From Flavobacterium gelatinilyticum (lineage in GTDB: Bacteria; Bacteroidota; Bacteroidia; Flavobacteriales; Flavobacteriaceae): a DNA stretch of 64,000 bases. Shown here one piece after another: positions 9,279 to 18,880 of this stretch. Position numbers and translations under genes: made by a program. Location of the stretch: assembly GCF_027111295.1 (NCBI RefSeq), contig NZ_CP114287.1:2046001-2110000 (forward strand), given 5' to 3'. The notes beneath the pieces were generated by a model that was not told where the DNA came from, did not search any database, and worked only from the letters and a program-made list of their open reading frames with translations. How positions within the stretch are numbered: position 1 is the first letter of the stretch; each line of letters starts with the position of its first letter.

Positions 9279-9686
9279 ATGAAAGCTTCTGAAAATTTTA
9301 AAAACGCCATAGAGAACTATCTGAGCACTTTGGCGCAGGGCGATGCCGCCTTTGCGCCAAACTATGCCAAAGCATCCAAGAACCTCGAAAGCTGTTTGGA
9401 TTACATAGGCGGTGAGGTCAAAAAAACGGGCTTGTGTGCCTTTGACAATCAGGAAATCTTTGACATGGCTGTAAAATACTACACCGATAATTCCATCGGC
9501 ACGCCTGCCCCTATGCCCTATAAAGCCGTAGTACAGGAACCTGCCCCTGCCGACCTTTTCTCGCAGCCTGAAATCCCCGCTGTGCCTATCAGGACAGAAC
9601 CTGTTCTCCCTGTAAAGAAAGATGTAAAACCTGCGGCACAGACAGCCCTGACACTCTTTGGCCTACGATACCCAAAACCCGCATAG
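9279..9686 (+). CDS. pcfK: PcfK-like protein
   Basis: 135 residues. The first 75 match the PcfK-like family: FKNAIENYLSTLAQGDAAF, then ESCLDYIGGEVKKTG, then EIFDMAVKYYTD. The rest is a proline/alanine/valine-rich tail. PcfK is named from the conjugative plasmid pCF10 and is found beside PcfJ in Bacteroidota mobile elements; its biochemical role is unclear. Its end abuts or overlaps the pcfJ reading frame. Codon use is clearly more G+C rich than in the RiPP genes downstream, pointing to an acquired element. Confidence 0.78.
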   Translation: MKASENFKNAIENYLSTLAQGDAAFAPNYAKASKNLESCLDYIGGEVKKTGLCAFDNQEIFDMAVKYYTDNSIGTPAPMPYKAVVQEPAPADLFSQPEIPAVPIRTEPVLPVKKDVKPAAQTALTLFGLRYPKPA

Positions 9687-9694
9687 AAAAGCAA

Positions 9695-10969
9695 TTGATT
9701 GCGCTCAGCGCTTCCCTTCCTCCGATAAAACCCGAAGTCTCCACTTGGGCGGAGAAAAATATCTTCCTGAAATGGGGCGTGCTCTCACGCTCCAAATTCT
9801 ACTGCTTGCAGTGCACCCACGTGTGGAAAACCTCCTGTCCAAGCACCTGCGCAAAGTATACCGCCTGTCCTGCCTGCGGGGGCAGGCTGAAGATGATGCC
9901 CTATAATCAGGTGCATTTCAAGGAAACCGAATACTTTGCCGTGGTTCAGAACTGCGCAGGGTTTCAGGTGGTGCGCATGTTCATAGCCTACAAGCACATG
10001 AAAAAGAATTTCGCCCCGACCTATTTTCATCATGAGGTCATGCAGCATTGGATTGCCACCAATGGCGAAGTGCGCACGCTCTCGCGCAGCAACAATGTGT
10101 TTTCATCTGCCCCTGATGCCTGGAAATTCTATTTCCCGCTTGAAATCAAACCCAAGGATTTCAGCCGCAATGCCAAGTTCTTTATCAATCCCTACAAAGT
10201 CTATCCGCAGATGAAAGTACTGCCTATTTTAAGACGCAACGGCTTTAAGGCTTCTGTATATGATATAACGCCCCACCTGCTGTTTTCATCGCTTTTATCC
10301 GACCCCATTACCGAAACCCTTTTAAAAGCGCGTCAGCTCAGCCTCTTGCAGTATTATCTCCGCGTTTCAGGTCAGGATATCCGCCGAAACTGGCAGACGG
10401 TCAAAACGGTCATCAGACATAAGTATAAGATTTCCGATGTTTCCATTTGGGAGGATTATCTGCAGCTCTTGCGGTATTTCAAAAAAGATCCCGCAATTCC
10501 GCTTTGCGCCTGTCCTGAAAACCTGCACGATTCTCACGACTGATTGGTGCGCAAAAAAAGGGAACTGCTCAGAAAGAAAAAATTGCAGGACCTGCGCCTT
10601 GAAATCGAAAAGGCTCAGAAAAAGTATGCAAACGATAAAAGGTGCTTTTTCGGACTGTCTTTCCAAAAAGGAGAACTGAGCATTTCAGTTATTGAAGAAG
10701 TAAAGGATTTTATGCGAGAGGGCGACGACTTGGTGCATTGCGCATTTACCAACGAGTATTATGAAAGAAAGGATTCGCTGATACTCTCGGCAAAGGTCGA
10801 GGACAAATCCGTCGAAACCATCGAAATCTCACTCTCTAGAATGAAAATCCTGCAATGCAGGGGAATGAAAAACAAACTCTCCGAGCACCATAAACAGATA
10901 CTGCAGCTCCTTTCAGAGAACCTTTATCAAATTAGGGAGCGCATGAAAAAAAGAAAAGACAAAAAATAA
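9695..10969 (+). pseudogene. pcfJ: PcfJ-like protein interrupted by an in-frame TGA
   Basis: A single reading frame of about 424 residues is broken by TGA at 10541-10543, after ENLHDSHD and before LVRKKREL. Both parts are needed for a PcfJ-like protein: the N-terminal part has a CxxC-rich zinc-ribbon-like patch (FYCLQC, CPACGG), and the C-terminal part has EGDDLVHCAFTNEYYERKDS. HD(R)LV is common at this point in the family, so a CGA-to-TGA transition is the simplest cause. The annotatable start is TTG at 9695, but the frame is open upstream through TIPKTRIEKQ, so the true start may overlap pcfK. The gene is probably inactive unless the stop is read through. A terminator follows. Confidence 0.72.
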
Positions 10970-10970
10970 T

Positions 10971-10994
10971 GCCGATGACTGCATCGGCTTTTTT
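10971..10994 (+). terminator. Rho-independent terminator of the ssb-pcfJ operon
   Basis: A 7-bp stem GCCGATG/CATCGGC (10971-10977 with 10982-10988) is followed by six T residues, two bases after the pcfJ stop codon. Confidence 0.8.
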
Positions 10995-11071
10995 ATGGTG
11001 CTAACTTATGTCTCGGAAGCCCGCCAGCCTGACGGCCGCCGGGCTCGAGGTTATAACGGACTTTGCCAATT

Positions 11072-12457
11072 TTATTGTACTTCAAGCTCTTTAATCAAAT
11101 CTCTTTTCTTCTTCATATTTTCCAGCTCTTTAACTTCATTCTCCAATTTTGTTGCAGCACTATCGCCTTTTGCTAATTTCACTGCATCAACAGCGACTGG
11201 AGCAATGGAACCGACCTGATCAGCACTCACTGCCTTGCCTTCAATTGTTAATCTTTTAAGTTCGCCTGTAAGCGGGTCAAGCTGAAATGATAGCTTTTTA
11301 TTTTTTGCCTTAGAATATCCCACTGCTCCATACTGTGGAATTTTAACTTGCTCATAATAAAGAACAGCTGTTTTTTCTTTAGCTTCCGTCTTTTCTTTAT
11401 CTACTATTTTTTTGTTTTCTTCTGTCTTTTTATTTTCTTTTGACGCTTTCTTTTCCTCTATTTTCACTAACTTGAGTTGGACATTTAATGGTATGTTATA
11501 AGCGAATCCCAATTCATCCTCTCCTCTCTCTGTAAAATAATTTAATTGCTGCTCTCGGTTTCTTTCAAAAACTAGGAAGTAGCCAAACTGTCCCATATCG
11601 CCAAACTGTCCATCTTTTGCAAGAATTTCATTTTTTAATTCTTTATTTAAGGTTATTTTTCCCTTATCAAAAGCAAAAAGGGCAGTCCTAAGAGAATCTT
11701 TTATAGTTTCAGGTTTTACACTTGATGGAACATACAAAAATTTCATTATTTTCACTTCCTTCTTTTCTTTATAAAAATACCTGGCAAAAACTTCATCATA
11801 GGCCTTTTGATATCTGTTTTTCAAATCTTTATAAATCTCATAATTGCTCTGAGTGCCTAATAAATCAAACTTTGCCAAGGCCTCCTCTAGAGCGGGGATT
11901 TTATAGACTACAGGATCTGATTTAGACAAAATGCTTTTCCCCATAAAAAAACTCCCGGCAATTGATGCAACGCCGGAAAGCCCTTTAACCACCAGATCAA
12001 AAGACTTATTCTCTGCGCTGGATTCTCCTTCTGACAAAATACCGTCAGTGCTATAGGTAAAAGAGACCCTTTGATCTTTATACCACCTTTTATTAGGATT
12101 CACATAAAATATTTTAGAATAATCAGGCACACTTTTCATGCTTATTTTTATGGAATCATCAATTATTTTATAAGAAGTGCTGTCTCCTTTTTTAATACCT
12201 TTATATATTATCTTGTCAACTCCATATCTTATAGCATATTGCGCAATTTCCAAATCTGTATAGTTTTGGTCGTCAAAAAGAGTGCCTTTAGAAAAAGTTG
12301 TGGCTATGCACTGCACTTCCACCACAAGTGCGACCTTGGGCAGAATATAAGCCTGTTCCCCATTAATCTTGCTTGTATCTTTAACTTTCATATATTCTTG
12401 AGCATTTATTTCGCAAAAAAATAAACAGGAAATTAGTAAGGGTAAAGGTAGTTTCAT
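11072..12457 (-). CDS. Secreted protein of unknown function paired with caspase-like protease
   Basis: 461 residues starting with a signal peptide (MKLPLPLLISCLFFCEINAQ). I do not recognise the family. A small hydrophobic, glycine-rich segment lies near residues 156-175. A long lysine/glutamate-rich stretch around 340-370 looks like a coiled or unstructured linker, and the C-terminal 30 residues are also charged and helical. It begins two bases after the stop of the caspase-like gene, so the two form an operon. By inference it could be a substrate, inhibitor or scaffold for that protease in the periplasm or at the cell surface. Confidence 0.6.
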   Translation of the reverse strand: MKLPLPLLISCLFFCEINAQEYMKVKDTSKINGEQAYILPKVALVVEVQCIATTFSKGTLFDDQNYTDLEIAQYAIRYGVDKIIYKGIKKGDSTSYKIIDDSIKISMKSVPDYSKIFYVNPNKRWYKDQRVSFTYSTDGILSEGESSAENKSFDLVVKGLSGVASIAGSFFMGKSILSKSDPVVYKIPALEEALAKFDLLGTQSNYEIYKDLKNRYQKAYDEVFARYFYKEKKEVKIMKFLYVPSSVKPETIKDSLRTALFAFDKGKITLNKELKNEILAKDGQFGDMGQFGYFLVFERNREQQLNYFTERGEDELGFAYNIPLNVQLKLVKIEEKKASKENKKTEENKKIVDKEKTEAKEKTAVLYYEQVKIPQYGAVGYSKAKNKKLSFQLDPLTGELKRLTIEGKAVSADQVGSIAPVAVDAVKLAKGDSAATKLENEVKELENMKKKRDLIKELEVQ

Positions 12458-12459
12458 AT

Positions 12460-13359
12460 CTAAAGAGTTTTAAATGGTATAGTATTAGCATATTTATTTA
12501 CTGATTTTCCAATTTCATGATACTGGACATTCTGCATTAGCGAAATTCGCGTGCGAAGCTCACATGCCAGCCTTGGATACGTATAACTGTTCCAATTTCC
12601 CACCGCCATGGCATTTATAATAATGCTCTCAAGATTGATTGTCAGCAGACCGCCATTGCTTCCCCCGCTTGCCTCAGCCGAATCCTCCGCCGCGCCAATA
12701 TAGATTAAATTAAAGTCTTCATTAATATCCTCAATATTACCAAAATCACATATTAAGCTATTTTGCTTCTCTAGCTGCCTGTCAGCTATAATTTCATTTT
12801 GGAATCTAAGCCGCTTATTTTTATCAATCTTAAAATCAAGAAAAGATTTATTGATCTTATAGGAACTTGAAGAATGGCATGCGTCAACAATCATTATGTT
12901 TTTTGTCTTTTGGAAATACCTGTTAAGAAGCTTATAAACTTCGTCATCCACTAAATAATCATCATAAGCAGCAAGCACTTGATCAAATTTTGACTCTTCA
13001 TCCCCATTCTGGTCTGGAAGCTCAGCGCCATGCCCTGAGAAATAAAAGACAAAAGTATCTCCTTCCTTTATGATGCCACCTATTTCTGAAATCTTCTTTT
13101 TAATATTTTCAACCGTGGCATCTTCATTGGTAATCTTTTCAAAAATGTGGCCGTTTCGCAGTGCAATCCTTTTCATTCTTTCCAAATCTTTTGCCACACC
13201 ACTTGTGGCATAATCACTAAAACTGACATTGTATTTTGCTTGATAGGCCATCGTATTTAAATACTCAAGTCCGACAGCAAGATGGTACGTGGCAGCAGAC
13301 CACAAATGCGAAAAATTTAAAAAAATCAAAACAAGGGAGAAATGTATATTTTTTTTCAT
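12460..13359 (-). CDS. Secreted caspase-family (C14) cysteine protease
   Basis: 299 residues: a signal peptide of about 22 residues (ending near WSAA), then a caspase/metacaspase p20-like domain. The catalytic dyad is visible: H110 in FYFSGHGAE and C161 in IMIVDACHSSS, each after a hydrophobic strand as the fold requires. Acidic residues between them (DQNGDEESKFD) resemble the substrate-pocket and calcium loop of metacaspases. Members cleave after basic or acidic residues, depending on subgroup. The signal peptide places it outside the cytoplasm, unlike caspase-like effectors of intracellular defence systems. It is upstream of, and two bases from, a secreted protein of unknown function. Confidence 0.8.
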   Translation of the reverse strand: MKKNIHFSLVLIFLNFSHLWSAATYHLAVGLEYLNTMAYQAKYNVSFSDYATSGVAKDLERMKRIALRNGHIFEKITNEDATVENIKKKISEIGGIIKEGDTFVFYFSGHGAELPDQNGDEESKFDQVLAAYDDYLVDDEVYKLLNRYFQKTKNIMIVDACHSSSSYKINKSFLDFKIDKNKRLRFQNEIIADRQLEKQNSLICDFGNIEDINEDFNLIYIGAAEDSAEASGGSNGGLLTINLESIIINAMAVGNWNSYTYPRLACELRTRISLMQNVQYHEIGKSVNKYANTIPFKTL

Positions 13360-13528
13360 CGGGACTTAAGTTAGCAGTAATTAATAGTCTTTTGTTGTGG
13401 AAAAGCTCTGTAAATGTATCAAACAAAAAAGCATCGACAACAAGTATAACTACCTGATTTTTAAATATAAAACTTTAATTTTATATGATAAATAGTTTTT
13501 CCATTTGTTCTCTACCCCTAAGTTTATG

Positions 13529-13603
13529 GGTGCAGAATCGGTGCATGTAGAATTAAAAAAGATAAAAAACAGAAAAAGAACAAGTTAAAAGTTTAAGTTC
13601 GAA
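13529..13603 (+). repeat. att-like unit B (degenerate)
   Basis: GGTGCA repeated at 13529 and 13540 (11-bp spacing, GAATC between) with TTCGAA at 13598, 69 bp from the first half-site. A diverged copy of the TGGCA-type unit. Confidence 0.4.
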
Positions 13604-13649
13604 ACATTACTACATCAAAATGTCATAAAAATCATTAATCTGAGTTTTG

Positions 13650-13726
13650 TGGCAGAATCGTGGCACTTTATATTTTTGTAAACTAAAAACCCAGCAAAAT
13701 CAAGGCCTACCGGCTTTAGATTCGAA
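13650..13726 (+). repeat. att-like unit C
   Basis: TGGCA at 13650 and 13661, with TTCGAA at 13721. The sequence between arm and core (CAGCAAAATCAAGGCCTACC, then GGCTTTAG) closely repeats that of unit A at 3632-3661, so A and C may be the two ends of one 10-kb insertion. Confidence 0.5.
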
Positions 13727-14341
13727 ACTTTTTTACTTCTTGGAACTGTGGAAGTGGATTATCATTTTCCAACCATTACCCTTATTAAGATGGCTAAGAC
13801 GCCGTTTATCGCAGATCCGAGATATTCCAGTGATTCCGAAAGGCAGTTCAGAGTCCACCAGCAGCTGCGCGAAGATGTAAGCATGACACACCGTGCCCCT
13901 TATCCCTAGGAACATGAAATTAATCTGCCCCGGCAGAAAATGCAATAGATGTGCAGCTAAATTTTACAATAGTATCTAATTTTTAATACAGCTCTCATCC
14001 TTTACTAAAAAATTAGGTAAAGCCTGCTTTTTAATTATAAAAATAATCCTATATTCGCTGAAAATGCTGTAAAAATCAGGTTAAATTATACATTCCTGGG
14101 ATGCTGAACCAAATAGAGACCCTCAATATGCCATTAAAAGAAACTGTAAAACCAACATTAAGTCTCCGGTCCAATTCCCTTAGATGCCTCCGTCTCAGTA
14201 TTGACACCAATAATTTCCAATTTTACTTCCGCAGCGAATGCAGGAAAAGGATGTAAGATCTTCCTTTGCGTTCAATATCGGGATAAGATCATCTTTGATA
14301 CTGATGAATAAATTTCATTTATAAATACAACTAAAAAAAAT

Positions 14342-16684
14342 ATGCAAGGATTCCGCCTTCTGGCTCTTCGTCCCTTAAAAGGAACCTCTAGAAAATTTAG
14401 AAAAAACCTCAAAAATCAGGTAATCTATAAGTTTTACCAGAATTATCAATTTGTCGACCAGAATGGCGATGAAATATTAGAAGGCAACGAAAATCTCCAG
14501 ACAGATCTCATCAATGTACTCCCTCCGCAGAACAATGCGGGGGACATCTATTCCACGAAAGGTCTCAGCATAAACATAAGTGCCGTAGTGGGACAGAATG
14601 GCAGCGGTAAAAGCAGCCTCATCGACTTTTACAATCTTATACTGTATTATCTGGCATGCAATCAATTCGAGACAATGAAACCGACAAGCGTACAGTTGAT
14701 AGATCAGCTGCGTTTTTTATTTCATTTTGTAAAAGAATACTATTCGAAAATTAAAGAATTTCAGATTATCGATACCGAACCGGCCGTTGATATGACAGAT
14801 ACCGCTTCCTTAAATGATCTGCAGCTGTTAGCGGCAGCAGAAAAATTAATTATGAATCTAGAATTTAGGTACAACTGGATTTTTTTGGAAACTGCCGATC
14901 TGGGCAAAAAGCTTGACTTCCTCACTGCTTTACAATGGTATTCGGTAGAAGGTGCCAAAAATTATGGAATCAGACAGCAGAAAAATTCAAGCAAGGCTTC
15001 TATTTTCTATAAGGAACTTACGAGATCTTTTGCGGTTAAACTCAAAAAAATAATAGCCGATTATAGTAATGAAAAAAAGTTTGATAAAAAACTGGAAAAA
15101 AAATTACGTTTTCAATTAATCTACCAGATTGACGGGGAAACACATGAAATTAAAAAAGATAAAAATGGTCTTCAATTCGATGATCAGACCTTTTTCTATA
15201 CCATACTTCTCAATTATTCACTCCACTCGATGAATTCAAAAAATTTGGGAGCATGGATATTCAAATTATTTCACAAAAATGACGGCTATCAGACTCCAAA
15301 TGTAATCAATCCATACAGGGAAGAAGGGATTATAAACGTAAACTCGGAATTGGCACTATCCACAGACCGACTGGTATACAACATCATAGACCAGTATCGC
15401 AGAGGCTCTAAGGCTGTTATACTCAATAAATATGGGTTCAAGAGATTTATTTTACGGCTAAAAGATAAACGCACTTACAACCTAAAGGAGCTGAATGTTA
15501 CTTATTCTGACAAGGAAAAATTTCTGGAATTCCTATCCAGACTGCCTGAAAGCATGGACTTTAATATCGGGCATAACGGCATAGGCGATCTGTGCATCGT
15601 ATATCTGATTAAAAAATTCCAAAAAATAGCTTCAATCTATATTGATCATTTTTATGAACCTCAAAATTTAGAGCAGACGCCCTTTTCTGAACAGATTGAG
15701 AAGAATCGAGAATGGAAGCTTGCAAAAACCAAAGAATTTCTTCTATCATCCGACTCACATGTTGCCAGAAAGTTTAACCAGACTTATAATTTTCTGGTAA
15801 GCATCGAACAGCTTGGCTCAGAATTGGAATTTATTAACAGCTGGAATCTCTTTGACGATATAAGAATAAATGAAGAAGAGCTCACCAGATGGATCGAATT
15901 TTCTGTAAATAAATTTGCGCTTGAAGCCAAAGGGACTCATGAACTTATAAACCACCTATTCCCAGCTATTTTTGATATTGATATTGAGTTCGAAAAAAAA
16001 GACGGCTCTCGAATCAAGCTCTCCGATTTAAGCTCGGGTGAACAGCAGTATATCTTTAATATCAACACTGTAACCTATCATATCAACAACTTAAAAACTA
16101 TAAAACCCATTGAGGGGACTAAAATTAGAAATTACAATTATATCAATATAGTACTGGACGAAATAGAACTCTATTATCATCCGGAATATCAGAAAAATTT
16201 AATTAAAGATCTTCGCAGGGAAATCAAAAAAATTGATTCCTTGGGAGATTTAAAAAGTTTCAATATTATGTTCCTTACTCATTCCCCTTTTATCTTATCG
16301 GACATACCTAATGAAAATATTCTGCGGCTTGAAGATGGTTTTCCCTCTCTGAGGAATTTCGACCCGACATTTGGAGCAAACATACATGACCTGTTGGCGA
16401 ACGATTTTTTCCTCAAGGGCTTCATGGGAGAATTTGCAAAAAGCTATATTACCAAACTGATCAGAAAAATTGAAAAGACCCAGACTGCGCAGCTGAGCAA
16501 AAAAAAATACAACGCGTATCTTGATAAAATAAATTTAATTGGAGAGGCGGTTATTAGGAATTCACTAAAATCCCTCCTGGATAAAAAATTCAAAGATTAT
16601 ATAGATTGGGAGAGAAGATTGGAAGAAGTTGACAAAGAAAGAGAATTCATCAATAAAAATTTAAAAAACAATGGGACCACTTGA
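14342..16684 (+). CDS. AAA/ABC-type ATPase of a Septu-like ATPase-HNH pair
   Basis: 780 residues. Walker A GQNGSGKS at 84-91; ABC signature LSSGE near residue 560; Walker B INIVLDEIELYYHPE near 600; switch histidine in FLTHSPF near 643. These motifs, and the long helical insertion between Walker A and the signature, fit the OLD/PtuA-type ATPases of defence systems. No TOPRIM domain is present; the C-terminal 100 residues are charged helices. The HNH gene starts 14 nt before this gene ends, the same overlap as in the pair at 5.3-8.0 kb. Here the frame is intact, so this pair may be functional. By analogy with Septu the ATPase senses infection and licenses the nuclease. Confidence 0.8.
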   Translation: MQGFRLLALRPLKGTSRKFRKNLKNQVIYKFYQNYQFVDQNGDEILEGNENLQTDLINVLPPQNNAGDIYSTKGLSINISAVVGQNGSGKSSLIDFYNLILYYLACNQFETMKPTSVQLIDQLRFLFHFVKEYYSKIKEFQIIDTEPAVDMTDTASLNDLQLLAAAEKLIMNLEFRYNWIFLETADLGKKLDFLTALQWYSVEGAKNYGIRQQKNSSKASIFYKELTRSFAVKLKKIIADYSNEKKFDKKLEKKLRFQLIYQIDGETHEIKKDKNGLQFDDQTFFYTILLNYSLHSMNSKNLGAWIFKLFHKNDGYQTPNVINPYREEGIINVNSELALSTDRLVYNIIDQYRRGSKAVILNKYGFKRFILRLKDKRTYNLKELNVTYSDKEKFLEFLSRLPESMDFNIGHNGIGDLCIVYLIKKFQKIASIYIDHFYEPQNLEQTPFSEQIEKNREWKLAKTKEFLLSSDSHVARKFNQTYNFLVSIEQLGSELEFINSWNLFDDIRINEEELTRWIEFSVNKFALEAKGTHELINHLFPAIFDIDIEFEKKDGSRIKLSDLSSGEQQYIFNINTVTYHINNLKTIKPIEGTKIRNYNYINIVLDEIELYYHPEYQKNLIKDLRREIKKIDSLGDLKSFNIMFLTHSPFILSDIPNENILRLEDGFPSLRNFDPTFGANIHDLLANDFFLKGFMGEFAKSYITKLIRKIEKTQTAQLSKKKYNAYLDKINLIGEAVIRNSLKSLLDKKFKDYIDWERRLEEVDKEREFINKNLKNNGTT

Positions 16685-17708
16685 TTTTTCGAAGTTTAAG
16701 ACCGTAAAATACAAATACATCAGTTTTTTTAAAATTCAAAAGATAGTTAAAAAAATACAGGCACTTGAAAAGTTAAATCCAAAGTTTCAAAATTTCACAG
16801 ATTTGATAAACACCGAAAAAAAACTCAAAAAAATCATTGGTGCCGATAACGTTAAACTCAAGGAATTCAAGCAAAAATTTGATTCCTGCGGCATCAGTTT
16901 TGACTTTGAGGACTGCACTGCTGGCAATGGCTGCGGCAACTGCATACCATGCCGGAATAATGCAGAAAAAATAAGCTTCCGTGAAAAGATTTTGAAAGCC
17001 CTTGATTATGAAAACAATGGAAAAGCATCGCTGCGAAAAGTGTATTCCAGACTTGGTTTAAAGACATGTTATGTATGCAATGCCCAGTATGCGCTAAACG
17101 CAGTTCCTGAAAACAGACCGGCAAAAGGAACTGTTGCGGTTCAGGATAGATACAAGGCAAAATTTCAGTTTGACCACTATCTTCCTAAAGCTAAATATCC
17201 TGCCCTCAGCATCTCGCTTTTTAATCTTTTCCCAATCTGCTCTCCCTGCAATTCCATAAAAGGGGAACGTGATCTGGGAATCGATTTTTTATCATCAGAC
17301 CCAAATGACTGGGATGATAAGTTTACCTTTAAAATCTTGGAAAAATCACTTACAGCCTTCCTTTTAAATCAAAAAGCAATGAAAATAGATTTCATTGATA
17401 AAACCACCTATATCGGTATGGAAAGTTTGGCAAAGAGGTTTGATATCAAAGGCATATACAACAATCAGATTGACCTGATTGAAGAGCTCATAATCCGTAA
17501 ACTGAAATATTCTGATACCTATAAAGGTAAATTAACGCAATCCTTTCCAAATCTATTTCATAAAACCTCAATAGATGAACGTATAGAATTGGGAACCTAC
17601 AGCCAGAATGAAGGCATTCATAAACGTCCGATGAGCAAATTTATCCATGATATCGACCAGCAGCTTACAGATCACTTTCAAAAGGAACTTTTAAAAATTG
17701 GGAATTGA
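16671..17708 (+). CDS. HNH endonuclease of a Septu-like ATPase-HNH pair
   Basis: 345 residues. The HNH core is in the middle: CYVC, then FDHYLPKAKYPALS, then N in LFNLFPI, then CSPC, the same DHYLPK layout as the gene at 5276. An additional cysteine cluster (CGNCIPC) lies about 50 residues upstream, which may bind a second zinc. It is longer than typical PtuB, with a helical C-terminal region. It overlaps the ATPase gene by 14 nt. A decayed PD-(D/E)XK gene follows, so the original locus may have had a third component. Confidence 0.78.
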   Translation: MGPLDFSKFKTVKYKYISFFKIQKIVKKIQALEKLNPKFQNFTDLINTEKKLKKIIGADNVKLKEFKQKFDSCGISFDFEDCTAGNGCGNCIPCRNNAEKISFREKILKALDYENNGKASLRKVYSRLGLKTCYVCNAQYALNAVPENRPAKGTVAVQDRYKAKFQFDHYLPKAKYPALSISLFNLFPICSPCNSIKGERDLGIDFLSSDPNDWDDKFTFKILEKSLTAFLLNQKAMKIDFIDKTTYIGMESLAKRFDIKGIYNNQIDLIEELIIRKLKYSDTYKGKLTQSFPNLFHKTSIDERIELGTYSQNEGIHKRPMSKFIHDIDQQLTDHFQKELLKIGN

Positions 17709-17741
17709 TTTTCACTGCTTGGTGTGATAAAACAATAGCAA

Positions 17742-18601
17742 ATGGCAAAAAATGAAACCTTTTATACCAGTTATGCCGATTTGATCTCAGGAGATAAATT
17801 ATTTCTGAAAAGGGCAAGGACGGCACTTCCTTATTTAGTAAGACAGGAGAGAGCAGGAAAACCTATATATTATTCTGATCTCGCCAGTGAAATTGGATTC
17901 CAAATCCTAGAAATTTGAACTATCCCCTGGGAGCAATTGGAAATGCTTTAATCTCCCTTGGAAAAAAATCGAACTTGACATACCTCCTATCCAATGTCTG
18001 GTCATTAATAAAGCAACCGGCCTGCCCGGGAAGGTATAGAATGGTTTATGGATCAGAAGGAATTTAAAAAATTAAGCAGAACAAAGAAAACAGAAGTTCT
18101 CGATATCCAGCTTAGAAAAATTTATAATTTCCCGATTGGAATAAGGTGCTTGCAGCATTTGAACTCGACGAAGTAAATAGTGTCCTGCAGCAGCTCATGG
18201 AGAAAGCCAGAAGCGCTGGCTTTGGCGGCGGGGAAAGTGAACACCACAAAAATTTCAAGAACGCTGTAGCCCAAAATCCAAATCTTCTTGGATTGGATGT
18301 CCCTCCGGGCCGGACTGAATACAGGCTCCTTTCAGCAGACTGCATAGACGTTGTTTTTATAAACAAAACAGAGCTTATTGCCGTTGAAGTCAAATCATCA
18401 ATATCAGCTGATATAGATATTTTAAGAGGACTCTTCCAATGCGTAAAATATAAATATCTGATACAGGCAGAACAAATCGTCGAAAATATGGAACCAAACA
18501 CCATGGTAATTCTCGCACTGCAGGGCACATTTCCAGCAAAACTTCTCAGTGTTAAAAACTGCCTCGGCATTGAGGTAATAGATCAGATTAAGTCGCTGTA
18601 G
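17742..18601 (+). pseudogene. Decayed PD-(D/E)XK nuclease gene (several frameshifts)
   Basis: Starting from ATG at 17742 (MAKNETFYTSYADLISGDKL) a single protein can be followed across at least three frame changes, near 17910, 18040 and 18140. The pieces read in order: YSDLASEIG, then NPRNLNYPLGAIGNALISLG, then DIPPIQCLVINKATGLPG, then EWFMDQKEFKKLSRTKK, then WNKVLAAFELDEVN. The last 150 residues are uninterrupted (18146-18601) and hold a nuclease core, CIDVVFINKTELIAVEVKS, with D, E and K in the PD-(D/E)XK order. The gene follows the HNH gene by 33 bp in the same orientation. It is almost certainly inactive. Confidence 0.7.
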
Positions 18602-18664
18602 ACTTGTCGGATAAACGGCCTCACCACAATTATCTGCTTATGCTCCGTGGGTCTTTTTCTAAAC
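18602..18664. other. Short spacer at a junction of remnants
   Basis: Between the nuclease remnant and a minus-strand remnant. No feature seen. Confidence 0.2.
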
Positions 18665-18880
18665 TGCACGGATGTAGCCTTCAACATAGACATTTCCAAA
18701 GGCTGTTATTCTCTTCACTTCTCCTTTCTGCACAAATTCATCTCTCGATAAGCTGTATATGGTAAATCCGTAATTTAAGATTGCATCTTCCAGTTCATCG
18801 ACATTTAGAACAATATCGGTATCACACACAGCCTGATCATCATTTATCGTTTTAATGACATCCTTATATATGCCGATTGC
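18665..18880 (-). pseudogene. C-terminal remnant of an unidentified gene
   Basis: The minus strand here reads as a protein tail without a start: DVIKTINDDQAVCDTDIVLN, then ELEDAILNYGFTIYSLSRDE, then FVQKGEVKRITAFG, ending near 18665. The amino-acid pattern is protein-like but I cannot name it. Its 5' end is lost at about 18870, where another remnant on the plus strand begins, so this point is a recombination junction. Confidence 0.4.

Larger units (their letters stand above)
13360..14341. other. Non-coding stretch with two attachment-like units
   Basis: About 980 bp. It holds units B (13529-13603) and C (13650-13726). Downstream of unit C, between 13730 and 14340, I see only short open frames with no recognisable product. 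It also contains the 5' region of the second ATPase/HNH pair. Confidence 0.45.

Noticed and set aside
18112..18570. Minus-strand ORF of 152 codons
   Set aside because: It is antisense to the PD-(D/E)XK remnant, whose plus-strand translation has clear nuclease motifs.
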